From positions 9,589 to 40,864 of IMG/VR virus record IMGVR_UViG_3300030430_004073: DNA of 31,276 nucleotides; one strand, written 5' to 3'. The notes under the pieces are model-generated. The model was not told the origin of the DNA. It saw only the letters and a program-made list of their open reading frames with translations, and ran no database searches. How positions within the stretch are numbered: the stretch's first letter is position 1; every line of letters begins with the position of its first letter. Shown in pieces: positions 1 through 8,642 of the stretch. Position numbers and translations under genes: made by a program. This stretch comes from a virus.

Positions 1-68
1 TACCACTTCCGGGTGATCCTGACTTTTTTGGGAATTAGTTCCTGAAACCAATCAATTTCTTCTTCCAT
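1..68 (-). CDS. Possible start of a minus-strand gene, partial
   Basis: On the minus strand an ATG at 68 opens a frame that stays open to the left edge, beginning MEEEIDWFQELIPKK. Only about 22 codons are visible and there is no clear Shine-Dalgarno site before it, so this is weak. The competing reading is that a plus-strand gene ends here: one plus frame reads PLPGDPDFFGN and stops with TAG at 36-38. In T4 the large terminase gene precedes the sheath gene, so a plus-strand tail end is also reasonable. The visible sequence does not identify a product in either case. Confidence 0.25.
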   Translation of the reverse strand, partial: MEEEIDWFQELIPKKVRITRKW

Positions 69-112
69 CGAAAGACTTTTGAAAATGCAATAACTATTTA
101 CTGTTGATTAGC

Positions 113-130
113 TTATAATTTAATATTATA
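113..130 (+). promoter_or_regulatory. AT-rich candidate promoter before the tail sheath gene
   Basis: A run of A and T about 25-40 bases before the sheath ATG contains TATAAT at 114-119 and TATTAT at 124-129. No matching TTGACA-type element sits at the right distance. It could be a phage-specific late promoter that needs only a -10-like element, as T4 late promoters do, but it does not match the T4 TATAAATA consensus. A GAGAGG Shine-Dalgarno lies at 137-142. Confidence 0.25.
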
Positions 131-152
131 ACAAAAGAGAGGAATTTGCTAA

Positions 153-3100
153 ATGTCAGTAAAAAACTTTAAGTTTGTATCGCCCGGTGTCTTTATCAAC
201 GAGATTGATAACAGTTTTCGCCCAAGAGTCTTAGAACAAATCGGACCAGTTGTTATTGGTCGCAGTCAGCAAGGTCTTGCAATGACCCCCACCAAAGTCG
301 AATCGTATCGCGACTTTGTTAACCAATTCGGAGATACCGTTCCCGGTAGTGCTGAATCCGATGTTTATAGAACAGGCGTTAGCCGTTCGCCAATGTATGG
401 TACATACGCTGCCAAAGCTCACTTAGAAGCTAACGATACTCCCCTTACTTATGTTCGTCTTTTGGGACAACAGTCGATTAACGCCACTGCCGGTGGTAAA
501 GCTGGTTGGCAAACTACAACCGGACCAGCAGTAACTGGTGATGGTGGTGGTGCATATGGACTTTTCGTTGCTACCTCTGCTTCTCTCGAAGCCGGCTTGA
601 CTGCACCCAGCGGCGGTGATGCAGATCATCAAGCTTCCAACACAGGCTCTTTTGCCTTGGGTGCTATCTTCTACGCTGATTCTGGTGCTGTTCTGCTCTC
701 TGGTTCTACTTTTGGTCAAAACCCCGGAGCTACCACAGCCGCCACAGCGCAAATTGATTTTACTAATGCGCCCACTGCCACTAACACAATTACTATAATT
801 GCAACCGACGGAACAACCGCAACATTTGAATGCACCGCTGGAACAACATCTGCCACACAATTTTCCCGTGCAGGTGTTAAAAATGGTGCAGATAATTTAA
901 AAACTGCAATTGAAGCTAGCACAATCGCTGCTAAAGTCACTGTATCTGCGGTTTCTGAACCCACTGGAGGAACTTTTAGAATTACATTAACTCAAGCCAC
1001 TGGTGGCTCCGCAGGTAACACTGCGATAACTTCTAACTTGGCAAATGTTGATATTAATGACGGCTCCTCCGGCGCTGACGGCGCATTTACTGGCGGTTTA
1101 ACAGGTCCAGCAACTGCATTTGAAAATGGTCTTACTGGAGCAATTAATACATTCATCAACTCTCAGGCTGATGGTACTTTCTCTATTGCGATTGATAGCG
1201 CCAAGGGAACTGTGACTGATGGTGTTCGCACATTTAGTCGCAAAGTATTAGAGTTCAACTTTAACGATAGCAGCAACAAGTTTATTCGTAAGCAGCTTAA
1301 CACTGACCCAACATTGATTTCGGCTAACGCATCTAACTACTATTCCACTGATGGCACTGGCGAGGAAACATACTGGTTGGGTGAATCTTATGAACAATTC
1401 CTTACGGATCAATTAACTAGTGTTTCAACAAGATTGGTCGGTATTATGCTGCCTCTCGGTTCTGGCTCTGCCACAGCGCCCACTAAAGGACCTTCTCTTA
1501 AGAGAGTCGCCTCTTCGGAAGCTTGTGCCGGCTGGTTTATTGCACAGGATGTTGGCGATGCTGGCTCCTTTGATATTAACAGCGCCACTAAGTTATTCCG
1601 TCTTAAAGGACGCGGACATGGTGAGTGGTTACACAAGAATGTTAAGGTGACAATTGAAAGAATTAGACAGTCTACTTCGCTTACTGACGAGTACGGTACT
1701 TTCTCTGTTGTCTTGCGCGCACTGAACGATACCGATCAGGCACCTCAAGTTGTTGAAAGGTTTGATAACCTTAACTTGAACCCCGCATCTCCAAATTACA
1801 TTGGTAAAATGATCGGAGACAGATATATTGAGTGGGATGAGCAAAACCGTAGACTTCGTGAATATGGTGATTATCCAAATCAATCGAAATACGTTTACTG
1901 CGAGGTTAATGACTCAATTTCTAACCCTGCACTGATTCCATTTGGTTTCTTTGGTCCTCCAATGTATGGTCCAGACGATTTTGGAACAGATAATGTAACT
2001 ACTGGAACCGATCGCAACATTGGTACCACCGATGCCAACGTTGGTATGATTGCTATTGGTAAGGGTACCAGTAACTATGGAGCACCACTTACACACTTCT
2101 CAGGTGGTTTCCAACAAGCAACTCGTACTGATACCGCTGGTCCCGGTAGAGTTCTATTCACTCCAGTATATCCACAAATTGCTCTTGTTAGCAAAGATAC
2201 AGATGCTGGAGCATCATTAAGAACAGATACCAACTTCGGTATCCGCACTTCAAGAGCAGCCGGTTCTAACCGACCTGCATCCGGTCTTGGAGATGTTCTT
2301 AACATGTTAACTGCCGACGCAGCTAACACAGATGCATCCACATTGGCTCAAGCATCCACTGCCTTAAGACCATACTCTTACATCTTCACATTAGATGATA
2401 TTGTTTCCGGTTCAACTGATTTTACTTACACATCAGGTTCCCGTGCCGGTGAGACAAGCTGGACGGCACAAGCAGGAAATGATTACACATCATTGCTTGA
2501 CCTTGGTTATGATAGCTTCACTGCTCCATTCTTTGGTGGCTTCGATGGGCTTGATATTACTAAGCCAGATCCACTTGCTAACCACTTAATTGGTGCTGGT
2601 GCTACCGCGCAAAGCTCGTACATATTCCACACTTATCGCCAAGCTCTTGAGACAGTTTCAGATCCAGAATTATTAGATTATGATTTGCTTGCTGTTCCGG
2701 GCTTAACTAACGAAAGCTTAACAAATTACATGGTTGATATCTGCGAAGAACGTAGAGATGCATTTGCTCTTATCGATCTTCCAAACGTGTATACTCCAAC
2801 TCACGAAGGTTACCTTGCAAAGAATGCACGCGCAAACAGGAATGTTACTTCAACATCTAACGCGCTTAGAAACAGAAGATTTGATTCTTCCTATGCTGCA
2901 ACCTTCTATCCTTGGATTCAAACTAGAGACGCTAACACTGGTCAAGCTCTTTGGGCTCCACCTTCAGTGGCAATGATGGGTGTTTTGGCATCGTCCGCTA
3001 AGCAGTCGGAACTTTGGTTTGCTCCAGCCGGATTCAATCGCGGTGGATTGTCAGATGGTGCGGCCGGTATCCCAGTCCTTGGTGTATCACAAAGACTCTC

Positions 3101-3533
3101 AGCCAAAGAAAGAGACACGCTTTATGATGCACGTATTAACCCAATTGCTTCTTTCCCATCAACAGGCATTGTTGTCTTGGGTCAGAAAACCCTCCAAGAA
3201 AGACCATCAGCATTAGATAGAATCAATGTTCGTAGATTGGTCATCTACCTTAAGAAACAAATTTCTATCCTCTCAACACAAATTCTCTTTGAACAAAACG
3301 TCCAAGCTACTTGGTCGCGATTCAAGGGATTAGTTGAGCCATTCTTAGCTAACGTTAAGACACGTTACGGTATCTCTGATTATCGATTGATTTTGGACGA
3401 GACCACAACGACACCCGATCTTGTCGATCAGAACATTCTGTATGCCAAGATCATGATCAAGCCTGCACGAGCAATTGAATTCATCGCAATTGACTTTGTT
3501 GTCGCTAACACAGGCGCATCTTTTGATGACTAA
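153..3533 (+). CDS. Tail sheath protein (T4 gp18-like), with a large insert
   Basis: This is the contractile sheath subunit that surrounds the tail tube and shortens to drive it through the host envelope. The N-terminus (FVSPGVFINEID, residues 8-19, then GPVVIGRSQQG) is the usual sheath opening, and the C-terminal ~250 residues (SFPSTGIVVLGQKTL, RINVRRLVIYLKKQI, near 1000-1050) match the conserved sheath core. At 1126 residues it is far longer than T4 gp18 (about 659). Much of the excess is Ala/Thr/Gly-rich sequence between about residues 110 and 340. Within it, about 196-316 looks like a beta-rich domain (TITIIATDGTTATFE, then GNTAIT, then FTGGLTG) that I recall from marine phage surface proteins. 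The tube gene follows, as in T4. The ATG at 153 has GAGAGG at 137-142. Confidence 0.95.
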   Translation: MSVKNFKFVSPGVFINEIDNSFRPRVLEQIGPVVIGRSQQGLAMTPTKVESYRDFVNQFGDTVPGSAESDVYRTGVSRSPMYGTYAAKAHLEANDTPLTYVRLLGQQSINATAGGKAGWQTTTGPAVTGDGGGAYGLFVATSASLEAGLTAPSGGDADHQASNTGSFALGAIFYADSGAVLLSGSTFGQNPGATTAATAQIDFTNAPTATNTITIIATDGTTATFECTAGTTSATQFSRAGVKNGADNLKTAIEASTIAAKVTVSAVSEPTGGTFRITLTQATGGSAGNTAITSNLANVDINDGSSGADGAFTGGLTGPATAFENGLTGAINTFINSQADGTFSIAIDSAKGTVTDGVRTFSRKVLEFNFNDSSNKFIRKQLNTDPTLISANASNYYSTDGTGEETYWLGESYEQFLTDQLTSVSTRLVGIMLPLGSGSATAPTKGPSLKRVASSEACAGWFIAQDVGDAGSFDINSATKLFRLKGRGHGEWLHKNVKVTIERIRQSTSLTDEYGTFSVVLRALNDTDQAPQVVERFDNLNLNPASPNYIGKMIGDRYIEWDEQNRRLREYGDYPNQSKYVYCEVNDSISNPALIPFGFFGPPMYGPDDFGTDNVTTGTDRNIGTTDANVGMIAIGKGTSNYGAPLTHFSGGFQQATRTDTAGPGRVLFTPVYPQIALVSKDTDAGASLRTDTNFGIRTSRAAGSNRPASGLGDVLNMLTADAANTDASTLAQASTALRPYSYIFTLDDIVSGSTDFTYTSGSRAGETSWTAQAGNDYTSLLDLGYDSFTAPFFGGFDGLDITKPDPLANHLIGAGATAQSSYIFHTYRQALETVSDPELLDYDLLAVPGLTNESLTNYMVDICEERRDAFALIDLPNVYTPTHEGYLAKNARANRNVTSTSNALRNRRFDSSYAATFYPWIQTRDANTGQALWAPPSVAMMGVLASSAKQSELWFAPAGFNRGGLSDGAAGIPVLGVSQRLSAKERDTLYDARINPIASFPSTGIVVLGQKTLQERPSALDRINVRRLVIYLKKQISILSTQILFEQNVQATWSRFKGLVEPFLANVKTRYGISDYRLILDETTTTPDLVDQNILYAKIMIKPARAIEFIAIDFVVANTGASFDD

Positions 3534-3575
3534 AAAACAAATCGCACTAGTTAACTTAAAGGGAGAAACCAAATA

Positions 3576-4175
3576 ATGCCATTCTGGTCAACAGATTTTT
3601 CAAATCAAGACGAAATCTTAAAAGATCCTAAAAGAAATTTTAGGTTCTTCGTTCAAATTCAAGGTATACAAACAGACAACGGTGGTGGTCTAGTCTGGTA
3701 TGCTAAGTCGGTCCAAAAGCCAACTTTCACTATGGAAGAAGCTACTCATACGTATCTTAACCATTCTTATTACTACCCCGGTAAAGTCACATGGAATACT
3801 ATTGAACTTACCATGGTTGATCCCGGCGATAACCCAGAGGTTAGTGCTACACTGGCTGGCATTCTTGAAGGTGCAGGTTATAACATCCCTACCACTCCTG
3901 ATAGCAGTGTGTTAACAAGTGTTTCTAAGCAAAAAGCTGCCGGCGCTCTTGGTACAATGACTATTGTTCAAGTTGACTCTGATGGAAAGCCAATGGAGAC
4001 TTGGACACTTTGGAATGCATTTGCCAAAGAAGTAAACTTTGGCGGTACGCTTGAGTATGGTAACGATGAATTAACCACAATCACGATGACCGTTCGATAT
4101 GATTGGGCTAGACTTGAAACAGCCGAAGTTGGTTCAGCCGCAATCTTGCGTAATAACAGATTCTTTAACGTATAA
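3576..4175 (+). CDS. Tail tube protein (T4 gp19-like)
   Basis: Subunit of the inner tail tube that stacks as hexameric rings inside the sheath and carries DNA during ejection. At 199 residues it is somewhat longer than T4 gp19 (163). Visible signs are the N-terminal WSTDFSNQDEILKDPKRNFRF, the beta-strand pattern LVWYAKSVQKPTFTMEEATH, the KVTWNTIELTMVDPG segment and a late METWTLWNAFAKEVNFGGTLEYG block ending in TITMTVRYDWA, which is the usual gp19/FI fold layout. It sits directly after the sheath gene as in T4. A GGGAG Shine-Dalgarno (3560-3564) precedes the ATG. No signal peptide or membrane segment is seen. Confidence rests on fold-level pattern plus gene order. Confidence 0.9.
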   Translation: MPFWSTDFSNQDEILKDPKRNFRFFVQIQGIQTDNGGGLVWYAKSVQKPTFTMEEATHTYLNHSYYYPGKVTWNTIELTMVDPGDNPEVSATLAGILEGAGYNIPTTPDSSVLTSVSKQKAAGALGTMTIVQVDSDGKPMETWTLWNAFAKEVNFGGTLEYGNDELTTITMTVRYDWARLETAEVGSAAILRNNRFFNV

Positions 4176-4192
4176 CAATATAGAGGTGTAAA

Positions 4193-5047
4193 TTGTCACG
4201 AAATAGAGATCGCCTTGGCGGCGAGGAGACTCCTTCCGCCCCAAGTGCGCCCGTCGAAGCTATGAATACAAATGTATTTTCTTTCGTAGCTCCCACTGAA
4301 TTTGTAGAACTCCCATCTGAGGGCAAGTTCTATGCATCCGATCATCCGCTTTATAATCAAAAAACTATTGAGATTAAGCAGATGACCGCAAAAGAAGAAG
4401 ATATACTTTCTTCAATGACGCTTATTAAAAATGGAGTCGCACTTGAAAGACTGCTTGAAAGCGTTATAATTGATAAAAACATTAAGCCAGAAACACTGCT
4501 TTTAGGCGACAGAAACGCTATTATAATCGCTGCTAGAGTCTCAGGGTATGGTATGGAGTACCGCACAGAAATAAGGTGCCCCAAATGCCAAGCAGATCAA
4601 AAGTTTGGTTTTAATTTATCAAGTGCTAAAACTAAAACGACTTCAACAATTATGAATCAGCTTGAAGATGGTGTTAGCTTAGTTAACAATGAATTTAGAG
4701 TCACTCTTCCAAAGTCAAAACTTCAAGTTGGTTTGAAGCTACTTAATGGTATCGATGAGTCATCGATTGCCGACAAAATGGAAATTAACGAGCAACAAAA
4801 TTTAGATAAGCTAGTAACAACTCAGTTGTCTTTTATGATTAGCTCAGTTAACGATAACTACACTCAAGAAGCGATTGAGCATGTAGTTGAAAACATCCCA
4901 TCAGCAGATTCTGCATACATCAGAAAAATTTATAAGTCTATAATTCCTAATATTGATTTGACACTAGGTTTTACATGCTCCTCCTGTTCCCATAAAGCGG
5001 ACATGGAGGTGCCGCTCAATGTGGACTTTTTTTGGCCTGACCAGTGA
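4193..5047 (+). CDS. Baseplate hub assembly protein (T4 gp26-like)
   Basis: This appears to belong to the T4 gp26 baseplate family (Pfam T4_baseplate), whose members take part in building the baseplate hub. The core is FVELPSEGKFYASDHPLYN (37-55), followed by IEIKQMTAKEEDILSS (59-74), typical of the family. Two Cys pairs, C129-x2-C132 (CPKC) and C262-x2-C265 (CSSC), would together form a zinc ribbon. It is 284 residues, longer than T4 gp26 (208), mainly from an N-terminal Pro/Ser/Ala-rich tail. The start is TTG at 4193 with GAGGTG at 4183-4188; no ATG fits as well. The gene's last 29 bases overlap the next reading frame around a run of seven T (5027-5033). Confidence 0.8.
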   Translation: MSRNRDRLGGEETPSAPSAPVEAMNTNVFSFVAPTEFVELPSEGKFYASDHPLYNQKTIEIKQMTAKEEDILSSMTLIKNGVALERLLESVIIDKNIKPETLLLGDRNAIIIAARVSGYGMEYRTEIRCPKCQADQKFGFNLSSAKTKTTSTIMNQLEDGVSLVNNEFRVTLPKSKLQVGLKLLNGIDESSIADKMEINEQQNLDKLVTTQLSFMISSVNDNYTQEAIEHVVENIPSADSAYIRKIYKSIIPNIDLTLGFTCSSCSHKADMEVPLNVDFFWPDQ

Positions 5048-5276
5048 TTACATGGAAGACGTTTACGAACAGTTTTTCTTTCTAAAACACGAGGGAGGCT
5101 GGTCGTTTACAGAGGCATATAATCTTCCGATTGGTTTGAGAGTTTGGTTTGTCGAGAGGCTTATTAAGCATATAAAACTGCAAAATGAAGCCAATCAAAA
5201 TGCTGCAAATGGTGGTTCTAGAACACTCACCAGTGATAACCAACCGCCAATGCCTATCGGTATGGACGTAAAATAG
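5019..5276 (+). CDS. Small tail-assembly protein preceding the tape measure (chaperone-like)
   Basis: An 85-residue protein encoded between the gp26-like gene and the tape measure. The core FFLKHEGGWSFTEAYNLP, followed by an amphipathic helix (RVWFVERLIKHIK) and a polar tail, resembles small proteins annotated as tail assembly chaperones or gp51 stand-ins in other myoviruses; T4 places gp51 next to gp26. This is an inference from position and a short motif. The start at 5019 is favoured because GGAGGTG lies at 5005-5011, seven bases upstream inside the previous gene; the ATG at 5052 has no such site. The frame enters through the T7 run at 5027-5033, so a product fused to the gp26-like protein by frameshifting is conceivable. 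Confidence 0.6.
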   Translation: MWTFFGLTSDYMEDVYEQFFFLKHEGGWSFTEAYNLPIGLRVWFVERLIKHIKLQNEANQNAANGGSRTLTSDNQPPMPIGMDVK

Positions 5277-5308
5277 CTCCTAACACTATTTAAATGTAGG
5301 GAGCTATT
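5272..5308 (+). promoter_or_regulatory. Inverted repeat in the tape-measure leader
   Basis: AATAGCTCC at 5272-5280 pairs perfectly with GGAGCTATT at 5300-5308, giving a 9-bp stem with a 19-base AT-rich loop. The left arm contains the stop codon of the upstream gene. The right arm contains most of the only purine-rich AGGGAG (5298-5303) before the tape-measure ATG, but that lies 16 bases away, which is long for a Shine-Dalgarno. There is no T-run after the stem, so it does not look like a terminator. Confidence 0.4.
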
Positions 5309-5319
5309 GCGTAGCTAAT

Positions 5320-7659
5320 ATGGATGAACTTCAGAGACTAACAGAACAACTAAGGCTTGCAGAAAGCCAGCTCTCTCGCTTAGATCAAGGTACATCGGCG
5401 TACAATCAGAAATTAAGAGAAGTTGAGCGCTTAAGTAACCAAGCTTCTGCTGCCTTTAACAGTCAAACAGGATCAATGCTTGGATTAGGCAGAGCTTATG
5501 ACACAATTAAAAGCAAAATTATAGAATTTGGTAACGCTATTGCGGCCGAGGCTAAAGCCTTGGACAATACTACGATAGAATTTCAAAGAACTACTGGAGC
5601 TACCGAGCAACTTTCTGAAAACATAGGCAGATTAACTGATAATTTAGCTTTATTTGGTGTAAGCTTAGCCGATGCAGAAGCAACAGTAAGCGCACTCATG
5701 GGTACATTTACAGAATTTACCCAAATGAACGCTGTTTTGCAAAATGAAATCGGTGCTACTGTTGCATTACTAAATGAAGTTGGTATTTCTGCCGCTTCTT
5801 CAGCTAAAATACTTGAGTCTTCAACAAAAACATTGGGAATGTCTGTTGATGAAACAGCAGATATGTTGGTAAATCTTCGGGCGTCAGCTACTGCTCTTGG
5901 TGTACCTGTAGAAAAATTGACACAAGATTTTATTGGCGCTGAGGAAATGTTAGCTAAGCTTGGTAAAACAGGTCCAAATACTTTTAAAGAATTGGCAGCA
6001 CAAGCAAAAGCAACCGGTCTAGAATTAGCTAAAATAACTGCTTTAGCAGAAAAGTTTGATACTTTTGAAGGTGCTGCCAGCGCAGCTCAGGGTCTTAATG
6101 CTGTCTTGGGGGGCAACTTTTTAGATTCACTGTATATGATAGAAGAAGTCGATCCTGCAAAGAGATTTTTAGCTATTAGAGATGCTATTTTCGATGCTGG
6201 ATATTCTGCCGAATCATTAGCAGACACAAACAATTACTACCTGAAAAAATCATTAGCAGCAACACTTGGATTGCCAGTTAGTGACTTTATGAAAATGTTG
6301 ACTGGTGATGTTAACTTGTTAACTGGCGAGGTTATGCAAGCAGCATCAAGTCTAGAAGAGCTTCGAGAGCAAGCATTTAAAATGAAAGGGTTTGACGACA
6401 TCATGTCAAACGTATTTAAGCAGTTTAAAAAGCCAGTTACAGAAATTCAAACTGCTACAAGAGACGCATTTGAACTTTTAACTCCTCTGCAAAAATCAAT
6501 CGAAGATTATACATCAAAAGTTACCTCTGCTACAAATACTTTCATTAGAAACAACAGGCAACTTGTTGGTAATATTGGCATGCTGTATAATTTCTTTGGA
6601 ATGGATGTATTTCAAGAAGCATTTAATTTAATGGAAGGCACGGCTAGTGCTATGAGCAAAACTGTTGGATTCATATTCAGCATGAAGGGTCTTATATTAG
6701 GTTTAACTGGCGGTGCTTTGTATCTCTTACATGACAGAGTTAATGAAATTAGAGCAGCGTTTCACATGGGTGGTGTTTTTGCAGCCATAGATACAGCAGT
6801 AGTGGAATTAGCTGACAAAATAAAAACTTTAATGGGCGGAGGAACTGGAACCACAACCGGTAGTGGTGGGATGATTGGCTCAATATTTCAAACAATCGTT
6901 GCGGGTGGTAAATATGCTTTCGCCGCGTTGAGAAAGTTTGTATTTGTTCCATTAGCAAATTATTTTATCAGAGAATTCTTTTTTTACGGTGATACTCTTT
7001 TAGTATTTTTACAAAATAAACTTCTTCCCGCATTATCAGGTATTGCCATTAAAGCGGGCAACATTTTTGCTAATATTTTTGCTGCCATAGTAACAGAAGT
7101 CAAAGACGCGATACCTTTTATTTATGCGAGCAAAAAAGATAAAGAAACTGATAGAAAAAATATAGCCGCTAGTCTTGGTGGAACCATTTCCCAAATATTG
7201 ACGCCAACAGGCGCGCCAGCTCAAGAAAAATTTGCTAGAGGCACCACGGGCAATAAAGTTTTTGACGATTTAGAAAAAAGACTTGAGATTGAAAGGTTTA
7301 TGCAAAGTAAGGGTTTTGAGTTTAGCGAAAGAAACGCCGCAATGAGCTATCAACAAGCCTTAATTGGCGCTGCAGGTGACCCAAACATTAAAGCTGCCAC
7401 AACTGCTGTTAACACACAACTTAAGCCTGCTATAACAGCAGCAGTAACCGCTGCACAAACTACAGCGGCACCGCTAGCGCAACAATATGGACAAATGGCT
7501 ACCGATATGATTGGAAAAGCCATGGATAATATTGTACCACAATTACAAGAAGGTCTTGAGAACGTAAAAATTGAGAACAAGCTCTATATTGATGGAAAAG
7601 AGGTTCAAGCCCGAACGATTGGAGCAGTAACCAATAGAGCTATGGCAGGAGGTCAATAA
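5320..7659 (+). CDS. Tape measure protein (T4 gp29 role)
   Basis: The tape measure sets tail length and lies inside the tube until ejection. It is 779 residues, begins with a heptad-like coiled coil (LQRLTEQLRLAESQLSRLD, 4-22), and continues with long Ala-rich helices such as GATEQLSENIGRLTDNLALFG, typical of tape measures. A hydrophobic stretch at about residues 447-469 (VGFIFSMKGLILGLTGGALY) and another near 510-560 fit the membrane-interacting segment seen in this class. The C-terminus (YIDGKEVQARTIG) is also common in tape measures. It sits after the gp26-like and small chaperone-like genes and before a tube initiator, as expected. Its ATG lacks a well-spaced Shine-Dalgarno and follows a 9-bp inverted repeat. 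Its stop overlaps the next ATG (TAATG). Confidence 0.9.
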   Translation: MDELQRLTEQLRLAESQLSRLDQGTSAYNQKLREVERLSNQASAAFNSQTGSMLGLGRAYDTIKSKIIEFGNAIAAEAKALDNTTIEFQRTTGATEQLSENIGRLTDNLALFGVSLADAEATVSALMGTFTEFTQMNAVLQNEIGATVALLNEVGISAASSAKILESSTKTLGMSVDETADMLVNLRASATALGVPVEKLTQDFIGAEEMLAKLGKTGPNTFKELAAQAKATGLELAKITALAEKFDTFEGAASAAQGLNAVLGGNFLDSLYMIEEVDPAKRFLAIRDAIFDAGYSAESLADTNNYYLKKSLAATLGLPVSDFMKMLTGDVNLLTGEVMQAASSLEELREQAFKMKGFDDIMSNVFKQFKKPVTEIQTATRDAFELLTPLQKSIEDYTSKVTSATNTFIRNNRQLVGNIGMLYNFFGMDVFQEAFNLMEGTASAMSKTVGFIFSMKGLILGLTGGALYLLHDRVNEIRAAFHMGGVFAAIDTAVVELADKIKTLMGGGTGTTTGSGGMIGSIFQTIVAGGKYAFAALRKFVFVPLANYFIREFFFYGDTLLVFLQNKLLPALSGIAIKAGNIFANIFAAIVTEVKDAIPFIYASKKDKETDRKNIAASLGGTISQILTPTGAPAQEKFARGTTGNKVFDDLEKRLEIERFMQSKGFEFSERNAAMSYQQALIGAAGDPNIKAATTAVNTQLKPAITAAVTAAQTTAAPLAQQYGQMATDMIGKAMDNIVPQLQEGLENVKIENKLYIDGKEVQARTIGAVTNRAMAGGQ

Positions 7660-8633
7660 TGAGTACAGATGATACAAATTACTTTAACGTAAACAAATAC
7701 GGACGAGACAAGGGCGTTATAAACGATGCGATGACCGATGCATCTGATGCGTATGCAAATTTCCATCAAATGATTCTGTCTTTTCTTCATGTTGGTAGTG
7801 GAAATTCTGTATTTTTCAAAGCGTTTGTAACCGAACTAAGTAATAACTTTTCTTGTGAATGGCAAGCAAACAACGTGTATGGTCGAACAGACCCAATTCA
7901 AACCTATGGCGGTACAACTCGATCCTTATCACTTGCTTTCGATGTTCCAGCTTCATCAGTCACGGAAGCATATGAAAATCTTGGTAGAGTATCAAAGCTC
8001 GCACAAATGCTTTATCCAAACTATACACAAGCAACCGAAAACGGTGCTAAAATCATTTCTAAAGCACCTTTAGTACGTGTTAAGCTAATGAACTTGATTA
8101 CAAATGAGAGAGAAGCAGACGAGTTTGTATCTGGTTACGGTGAATTATTTGGAGGTGAAATAAAAAGTCAAACCGATTCTAAAAGTCCGTTTCAATTATT
8201 TGATGAGTACCAAACATCACCAAATCCAGAAAATGGTCTTTTGTGTGCGATTAAAAGCATGAGCTATAACAGCGATTTGCAAAGCATACAAGTTTTTGAA
8301 AAAGCCCCAAACACCGTTTTACCGCAAAGCATTAAAGTGACTTTATCATTAGATGTTATTCACGAGGAGACATTGGGATTTGAAGGTTCTGAATTCACAT
8401 CACCATCATTTCCACATAAGATAACACTTTCGGACTCAACCAACAAGATTCCAACAGACCAAAATTTTAAAGACATACTCACTCGAATTGATGAAGATGA
8501 GCGCAATCAAGCAAAAGAAGATGAACGTATTGCAGCACAAAACAGGCTACTTAGAAAGATGGGCAGAAACGCAGCTAATAATAGGCTTAGTAATTATGTT
8601 GGGAACATCTTTGGGAATGATAGCGACAAATAA
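7659..8633 (+). CDS. Baseplate tube-initiator-like protein (gp48/gp54 type)
   Basis: In T4, gp48 and gp54 cap the baseplate hub and start tail tube growth. This 324-residue protein has the pattern I associate with that family: FFKAFVTELSNNFSCEWQ, then VYGRTDPIQTYGGTTRSLSL (68-87) with an AFDVPASSVTEAYENLGRVSKLAQMLYP helix region. The C-terminal 50 residues are charged and probably helical (EDERNQAKEDERIAAQNRL). Starting in a TAATG overlap with the tape measure implies translational coupling, and the T4 order 29-48-54 supports the role. Only one such gene is present here, so it may do the work of both. Another baseplate component is the main alternative. Confidence 0.6.
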   Translation: MSTDDTNYFNVNKYGRDKGVINDAMTDASDAYANFHQMILSFLHVGSGNSVFFKAFVTELSNNFSCEWQANNVYGRTDPIQTYGGTTRSLSLAFDVPASSVTEAYENLGRVSKLAQMLYPNYTQATENGAKIISKAPLVRVKLMNLITNEREADEFVSGYGELFGGEIKSQTDSKSPFQLFDEYQTSPNPENGLLCAIKSMSYNSDLQSIQVFEKAPNTVLPQSIKVTLSLDVIHEETLGFEGSEFTSPSFPHKITLSDSTNKIPTDQNFKDILTRIDEDERNQAKEDERIAAQNRLLRKMGRNAANNRLSNYVGNIFGNDSDK

Positions 8634-8642
8634 GGTATTAAA

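Noticed and set aside
423-860. Minus-strand open frame of 145 residues within the sheath gene
   Set aside because: It lies opposite a strongly conserved coding sequence, is Cys/Ser-rich from the complement of Thr/Ala codons, and has no ribosome-binding site.
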